Assembly (NCBI GenBank): GCA_013115145.1
Contig: JAAPAO010000054.1
Location: 1 to 64,000 of the forward strand
Source: Perkinsus chesapeaki
Lineage: Eukaryota > Perkinsozoa > Perkinsida > Perkinsidae
Direction: 5' to 3'
DNA length: 64,000 bases
Within the stretch, counting starts at the first letter, position 1. The number at the start of each line of letters is the position of its first letter. Of this stretch, positions 56,884 to 64,000 are shown one piece after another. Position numbers and translations under genes: made by a program. Under the pieces are notes generated by a model. It did not search any database. It was not told the DNA's origin and was given only the letters and a program-made list of their open reading frames with translations.

Positions 56884-57655
56884 TTTCATATGTTTATTTT
56901 ATATGCATTTATGTGTGTGTGATTTATTCATCATCTTATATCTTATCATGACAGCTTACCAATCCATTTATTCACATGATACCTAAGTGTTGTCTAATAA
57001 CTTGGCCTTGGGTTGACAGAGTGATACGTTCCCCGAATAATGTAGAAAAGCAAGCCCCTTTGGTGTCCACCGTGATAGGGAAGATTCCTGTAACAATTAT
57101 ACAAATCCGTGTCTAGCGTGATAAACTCGTAACCTAACAATGCCACATTCACTGGTGTGATAACAATGGGGTGCCCCCGCCCAGGACTACAGAAGTAGCC
57201 TCCTCCTAACAGAGCCCGGAAATACCGCGTGTGTATCGATCTCGCACTGTTCAGCAGTTTTTAATTTGTATTTTTTTGTTTGCTAAATAATTTGAGCATC
57301 GCTTTGTTAGAAGCAATGATGCATTGTTCGATGTGTCTCCATTGGTGTATCACTCGTTACAACTAAACACTGGCAATTGAAAGAAAAAATTCGCCACACA
57401 TGCTCCCCAAAAGAAGAGGGATACAAAATAATCAGAATGGCTCCGGAAGGTTCAATCGGATTCGATAGTCGATGGAATCTCCCTCATGTCCACCTTCACC
57501 ACTCGATAGTGCGCTCCAATTGGGCGGTATATTCGCGGCCTGCCATGACGCCTGTGGGGCTAAATAGCTAAGCGCCCTCTCACTCGTGTTCCTCTTCATG
57601 CTCGGTCGGCTCCGTATGATCTCGTTTCCGTCTAGAATGAGATCTATGCATTCCC
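56884..57655. other. Intergenic between convergent genes
   Basis: This holds the 3' flanks of the channel gene and of the PFK gene. No additional coding block was found. The alternative last exon of PFK (stop at 57580) would extend into it. Confidence 0.45.
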
Positions 57656-60600
57656 CTACCTGCCTGCGCTGGGTCGCTGGAGGCTTCTATCGCCGACGAA
57701 CACGAGCTCTGAAAAAAAATTATTATGTAGCTAAGTTCGTGAACAAGAGAGGGAGGAACCCCAGTCGAAGGGAACTCACGGTATCTCCACTGGAGCTTGA
57801 CGAACCTTGACCTCTCGAGCTCTTGAGCTTTAGGGACCGTACACATTGCCTAGAAACCTCTGGGATGCCGTATTGCAACTGAGAGATGGATCGGAAGAAA
57901 ACATAGCGTTCGGCTCACTGGTCCGATATTGACGAAACGCCGTTTACTAGGCTCGGGCAGATCGCACATGACCCTTGGTACGTGGTTATTGCTGATGTCA
58001 GAGAATACGCGTAATGCTTCCTGTTCAATACGTATCTTAAACGAACATGAGGAGCACGCTTCGAGCTCAGTGGAGCTTACTTGGCATTCGGAGTTCTCCG
58101 CATCGAGCTTGACGCTAACCACTGATGTAAGCGGCACCTGAGACTACATAGGACCGTACCACAAGACCAGTACCTACCCCAACTATGGTCCAATCTTCAA
58201 CATCTTTCTCTAGCCCTTCAGCGCTAACCAGCAGCCCTGTCTTACCGGCATGAATGAACGCACCGGCACCATAACCAATGCTATATCTGACGAGGGATAT
58301 AATACCTTAGTAGATCGAATAGTTCCAGGCAGTAATAATAAAATACGTAAAGGAGGAACTAGTGAAAGAAGTAATACCATCGATCACCTTTGCACTGGGA
58401 AGAATGATTAATCTTCCTCTATAATCCCTTCCAACGTACGGAATAATTAAAGGTTATTAAAATAGGTTCCATTATTCTCGAAACAATATTGAGATATAGA
58501 GAATAAGTGCTCCCTTCACTAAGTTCCCCTACGACCCTGGCCGCACAGCTCACCCGAGGTCCGAGTCGAAGTTGGATGGCATGGCACTTCGCCCTTGTAT
58601 GTGCAAGCTGTGAGTATGACAGCATGCCGCAAAGTCATCAATGAGTCGGTTCCCCGATAGGCGGGGGAGTGTGTGATCAGCTTGGAGCAACTTTTGCCTG
58701 CCAAATGATAACAGTGACCGATTGCTTTCCTCAAGGATACCTTTTTCTTGGAAGCTCTCGAGCAACCAGAGATTTCAACAAAAGTTCGGATTCGAGATGG
58801 GGCAATTCAAACTGCCCATCAGGCGGGGTGGCCACGTATCTGTCGAGGGGCTTCTTTTGAGATGTGGAATGATGTGGAGATGGCTTACTGCTGCCATAAC
58901 GCATACTGTATCCTATCCGGTAGGGAGTCGTATCTGAGACAAATGTCATAAAGGAATACCGGAAATTTCTCGCTGTCTATTGCGTTCTCGACCGCTACGA
59001 ATAACAGAGTGATCGGCAAACCCATCTTCTGAAATGAGGGAAGATTCCATTATCGCTGGCTCTCACAATTGCTTTGCTGAAAGATGGACACCAATCCATC
59101 TTCAGTTGAGCTTAAAGCCTCGCCTGTTGACTTACAGATCTCTAGCGCTCGGGCTCAAAGACTGGAAGAGTCGTTGGTGAAGCATACTGCTTGGTTTTAC
59201 CCCACTATAGGACTTCCTCAGCAGCTTGTGCTCTTGCACGTGCATGAAGTCAATCTAGTACGGAAGACGCTAACTGGGCGAATTGATAGTGTTTGGAGGG
59301 TACCTCATTTTCAAGCTCTTTCAGTTCGTCCAATGCATCAGTAACGGACTCAGGGATGAGGACCTGAATTCACTCTACAGTTCTCTATAATATACTATAT
59401 CTATTATTATACATAGTAATATTAATTTATATAAATAATGTATTCCCATCTCTAAAGACATCTTATATTATCTTGTAATAGCCATCTACATTAATCTATC
59501 AAATGTGAGCGAGCGAGTTATAAAATGTTAAGATTTCCACAAGTCACAATCGCCACATGAACTCACCACACCATAGTCCATCCCTTGCTGACATCGCTTG
59601 AGAATGACGTCACATACCAGTGTGATGAGATCTTGTAGGGTCATATTACGGGCACGTACCTCCTCGGAGATAAGGAACTAATAACAACAACAACAAGAGC
59701 ACAGATTCGATAGGCGATTAAATATTGTAAAATGCGTTTCTAAATCCCCTGCTTTATGAGAATCTACATTCCGTTCGTTTGGTTAGGGAGATAACAGCCA
59801 CTGAATGGCTTATGAAAGAAAGGATTATGAACCAGCAAAATAGGTCCCAGAGCTCCACAAAGGGGAAAACGAGAACCGTGATTTGGCCCAGACCGATATT
59901 TTATTATGCGTGCATTACACGGGTAACACGTTTTGCGGGAAAATATATGGAACCAATCGTCATCAGCCTACACCATCATTTTCTAAGCGGATTTTTCAAG
60001 TGGCAGAAAACGCTTACCAGATTGGGATGCGCATGAAGGGCACATTCGGCTGCGATGTGGCTCATAGAGCGTCCACAAATACGAATGAAATACCTGCGCA
60101 GGGCATACCAGCCGACGGCAGCGGAAAACACACGCTCACCATTCTCGAGTGCCACTGGCTGCTAATGTAGCTATATTGCCTATGATATTCGAGAATACTT
60201 TACAGGCTGTATCATAACCAAGAGTCTGCTCAATGAGAGGGATGTCATTCTCGACCGATGCTGGAACCTGTGCGCCAAGTCGGTCTTGATATGGGGGAAA
60301 AGTCGACGGGACCATACTTGACCTACCCCAATAACTTTCGTTGGTATCTGCATTCTGGCCATAGTCTCAGCCAAGAGAGCGGTATCCGCATGAGTGCCCA
60401 CACCGCCAACAACGACTACCCCATCCAGCGACAGCTTTCGGCACGTTCCTAAATAACAGGGCTCCGAATGAAACCGTCGTGGCGAAGCTTACGGGCGCAA
60501 GCAATGAGATCTTCGTTCGTTCGCAAAGTGAGATCGGTTCTGCCGAGGAGGTCCAGACCGGCTTGATTACGATAGAGGGAAAGTAGCTCGTCCGAGTCCA

Positions 60601-63600
60601 ATACAACTGTATACCCCTTCACCTGGGAAAATGGTTCATCAATAATAAACTAGTGATGACTTACGAAACCCAGAGCACCGAGAGCGATGCCAATCAGAGA
60701 CCCACCCGGGTGGGCATCTACATAAGCCTTAAGGCCCCAAGCAACATTATGGCACCCCGGAGACTGACGACCCATGAACACGATACCAATGCGGAGGCCG
60801 CCTCCCTTGTATCTGAAGAGTGAGAAATTTCAAGCGGTGGAACAATGCCCGCACCAGGTGGGACTTTTCCCCCGAATAGGCGCGAACCGTGGCGGAAATT
60901 TCGTGACAATTTCGGCAAGTTATATTTTTTCTTGTGCCAAACAAGTGCTTACAGGCTGAATAAGCTGGCCTTCCTCATGATACCGTGCTTGGCAGTGTGG
61001 CTGGGGGAGAGTGGGCATTCACCTGAAATGAAAGTGGAAGCAGCGATAAATAGCAGATATTCAAGAACAACAGACCCCTGTTGTTCTTGCACGATGGCCT
61101 CAAATATATATGTACATCGGAGCACTCGACATGCCCCTCTAGGATTCAAGGAGCCATTCCGTACCGTCAAGCTCATGAGAAAAACGCCATCTGTAGCTAG
61201 GAGCTCTTCGACGTCACTCCTTCAATTCCCGTCCGGCAATTATTCTTCCCAATGGGGCGAATTTGCATTGCACACACTTGAGACCATATTGTGACGTAGT
61301 GAGACTGGTGTGGATTATACTGGCTCAGACTTATTAGGAAATGGTTCCCTAGGACAGAGATCACCTTCGTCCTCCTCTGTTATTTTCGGCAACGGCGATG
61401 GTGGCTCGGACTCAGTCATTTCAGTCTGCAGGAACGCTACCGTCTGCGATCGTACCTACAAACATGGTGCAAAAACAAACACCAAAAACGCGCTACTTTC
61501 CTCCCCATCGGCGAGAAAGCCTTCTCAGCTCGATTCTGCGGGCTTACCGCTCCAGCGATATCCGTAGGGACTTCACCAGCATGCTGGTGCTCAATTCGCA
61601 CTGCGACCACATTGGACCTGGTCAAAAGCTAAGCCACCGGTATAACGTGGAGACCTACGTGTGTGGGAATGCCAGATGTAAAAGGTCCATAGAAGCCCTT
61701 CGCGGTGTTACCGGCCTGTCCACTATAGCGTATAGGCCGCTTGTCAGAGTCGTTGGTAGGACAGGCTGATACCTTATAGAAAAAGGGATCATCACTATCA
61801 GTGGCCTATAATACAATATTATATATAATAATATTCTAATAATAACGGCATTAAGCACATCTTGGCCACTGACAAATCCCTGATCTAGCCCGCCATAAGG
61901 AGCATACGAATTTGGAAGGCTTAGCAGCGCTCAAGACCGACCGGCTGCACAATGCTCTTCAAAGCTGTTGCGCAATAGTCGAAAATGCGACCTCTTATAC
62001 GCCTGCTACGTAGACGCATCCCTACCCGCTCCTTTCCTTTTGTAGGGGCGATGAGCCACCGTATCTCCATGGAAGTGATATTATACCAGTTCTTGTACCT
62101 TACAGAAATAACAGCATGATTAAGACATTATAGCATTTATACATATGGCATACGCCAAAAAATCCCTGACATGATACTCACAACATTACGGTCAATATAT
62201 AGCGAAAAGGCGGACGTACCGCATCCATGCCAAGATACACATCAAATGGTGAAGGAAGAAGAGTTAGGCGTCCAGAAAATATAATGTCCTATTGTATAGT
62301 AGGTAATATTAATAAGCTATGGGCATATAATATATTATATAGATCATTAATAGTTATATATACCGAAAATTAAGCGGTTAAGCGCAATTCCCGCCCTACC
62401 AGCAAGCAAGCCGCTCCTGGAGGTGATATGAAAGAAAGTCTTCCTTGTCGGCACCCCTGGCTGAATTGATGGCAGCTCCATTGAGTGTATAATTTCTAAC
62501 AAACAACACCTTGAAGAAGCTTTGTAAAAAGATACTATCGTACCTTCTGCCGACATATACGCGGCCAATAACGATATGGTCCTGCTATCTGAGAGTGGAC
62601 CGTCGAACTGGTAGGGCCCCGGCTGACGACTGTGAGCGGCCATACTGAGAAAACAAGTGTGTAGGGGTGGTGTGGTGGCGTGACCATTACGTGTCTCCTT
62701 CCCTGAGCTTATTGTAGATGTTCATAACATGGTCATCTCTAGTCTAAGTACAATAACAAAATGGAGCACGCGAGCAAGGTTATGAGATGGTAACGCATCA
62801 CATTCAGTGTAACCTACAAACTGTTTTAACTTTCAAGAACCACTTCTATGCCACTTCCTCATTACATTTATATATTATTTTTATGCCTCCACTTTCTCAT
62901 TACATTTATATATTATTTTTTATGCATTCACTTTCTCATTACATCCCCCTCTTCCTACACATATTTCCCTCTTTGACACCAGCAACACTTTGGCTTCCCT
63001 CTTCAGCCGTTGATTCGCCCTATAAACTGCTTCCTTGTTCTCCGCTATCGCTGGTATAGCAATCAGTTCGGGATCCTTTTGCCTGAGATGATTCACAAAT
63101 AACACGCCATTAATTTCCGGAAAAAGCAACTTTCCGAACCTCAAAAACGTTATGATCGCCCTTGGCAATGGCCCGACAAGGAAGACTAAGCGCCACTTCC
63201 TCAAAAAGGGAACTCCTCGACAGTGTGGTATATGAGGAGGTAGCCTCCTGTCTTACTTCCGCAGTAGTGGTGCTAATGGTATGCCTCCCAGGCCCCACTC
63301 GGTGACGTCCTGCAGTAGATCGGTGACTACAGCTATGTATCCGTTATACCTGGCATGACGCAAGGATTAATGACAATGAGGAAAATGATTCGTTTTCATT
63401 CAGATTGATTTTAATTTAGTAATAATGAAATGATTTTGAATGATAGTTATATTCTTTATATTATTTATTTCGAATGAATACCATAGTAGAGCTTATGTCT
63501 CATTTATATACTAGTAAAAACGGATATATAGTAGACCTTCTGAAACCTCTGCCGCCTGATTAGTAGGCCATCAATCTCCTACGGGGAGACTCCAGCGACC

Positions 63601-64000
63601 GGGAGATTTCGGAGGCTTAGGACTCGTTCGATGAAAAATATTTTTCTATACGCAGATAGACGCCAGACACAACTGCATTTTCGCATTGCAAACCGAACCC
63701 GGATTTTTCCCCCAATCAGAAACTGTTCAGATACACCTTACTTGCCACGAGGCGCCAACGCCAACGCTGCTGCGGCCTGTCCAAGTGCCCAGCCAAATTC
63801 GCAGTCAAACTTGGTAGGGAGAGGACAACGAGCCTCCTGGCCGAGATAGTGGACACGCAGGCAGGGTATAGGGAACTGAAAAATAACATGTGTATTCAAA
63901 AAACGCTTCGCTCCGCTAGACTGACCTCATCTTCCAAGTCATGTATAGAGTCCTCATCGTAGCTCTCGGTGCCAGCTAGACTGCTGCCAGCCTGCGACCC
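57656..64000 (-). CDS. Two-domain (fused) phosphofructokinase, PPi-PFK-like; 5' end outside window
   Basis: PFK makes fructose 1,6-bisphosphate in glycolysis; apicomplexans carry fused two-domain PPi-type enzymes. First domain (C-terminal part only): 63875-63742 with LPTKFDCEFGWALGQAAA, 63349-63257 with YNGYIAVVTDLLQDVTEWGL and GGIPLAPLL, KDPELIAIPAIAENKEAVY (about 63,050) and RQPGPYQFDGP (about 62,630). Second domain: RIGIVFMGRQSPGCHNVAWG (about 60,790), YRNQAGLDLLGRTDL, LDGVVVVGGVGTHADTALLA (about 60,400), VPASVENDIPLIEQTLGYDT (about 60,250), RICGRSMSHIAAECALHAHP (about 60,060), EEVRARNMTLQDL, VLIPESVTDALDELKEL (about 59,360), GRSAMPSNFDSDL (about 58,570) and YSIGYGAGAFIHAGKTGLLV (about 58,260). 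The last exon ends at TAG 57656 in the phase that fits; the other phase would end at 57580. Some linker exons (61,000-62,500) are unresolved. Confidence 0.85.
62847..62944. repeat. Tandem repeat, about 40-nt unit, 2.5 copies
   Basis: The unit TATGCC(T/A)CCACTTTCTCATT plus ACATTTATATATTATTTTT occurs twice in full and once in part. It lies in a PFK intron or inter-domain region and is AT-rich. Confidence 0.85.

Noticed and set aside
57580-57846. Alternative C-terminus of PFK rich in Ser and charged residues, stop at 57580
   Set aside because: It requires a phase that does not follow from the preceding exon (…RFVNIGP, phase 0); the other phase ends at 57656. It could still be an alternative splice form.

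Overview
The window is nuclear DNA of a eukaryote. Most genes are split by GT-AG introns, many only about 40-120 nt long, and the reading frame closes exactly when these introns are removed. The gene content points to a flagellated alveolate protist, most likely a Perkinsus-type organism: a cilium protein (CFAP57), a flagellar-root-type coiled-coil protein, a two-domain PFK of the kind known from apicomplexans, and an OSCA/TMEM63-like channel of a sort common in protists. The taxonomic call is inference; no rRNA or marker gene is present.

Layout. 1-2497: a partial minus-strand gene and a divergent multi-exon plus-strand gene, both of unknown function. 2498-5097: no confident gene apart from one exon-like block. 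5098-16766 (minus): a CFAP57/WDR65 orthologue with N-terminal WD40 blades and a C-terminal coiled coil; an intact tRNA-Ala(CGC) gene sits antisense in one intron and several tRNA-like scraps lie in others. 17390-19278: an intronless FAD-dependent oxidoreductase and an intronless SAR1 GTPase, divergent across 104 bp. 19450-21071: a five-exon coiled-coil gene resembling SF-assemblin.

21072-40516 is an accessory region. It carries five tandem copies (A-E) of a small secreted ten-cysteine protein gene on the plus strand, interleaved with TerD-domain genes and relics on the minus strand. Copies A and C look intact; B has lost a splice acceptor, D has lost most of its last exon, and E has a nonsense codon. 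One TerD copy is intact (35788-36798), one is a pseudogene (28280-29146), others are scraps, and a diverged complete TerD gene closes the region (39185-40516). Near-perfect DNA hairpins with stems of about 8-20 bp are scattered densely through the non-coding parts.

41134-56883 (plus) is the most striking locus. A 10-TM-type channel-like protein (OSCA/TMEM63/TMEM16-like by motifs) has an ectodomain of well over 2,000 residues placed in one extracellular loop: ten copies of an unrecognised Cys-containing domain of about 145-160 residues, an in-frame 48-nt minisatellite rich in Thr and Pro, and two LDL-receptor class A-like modules. 57656-64000 (minus, 5' end outside the window) is a fused two-domain phosphofructokinase gene whose second domain has diverged at positions that are catalytic in the family.

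Limits: exon borders were worked out by hand from splice consensus, frame closure and remembered family motifs. No alignment, transcript or database was available.
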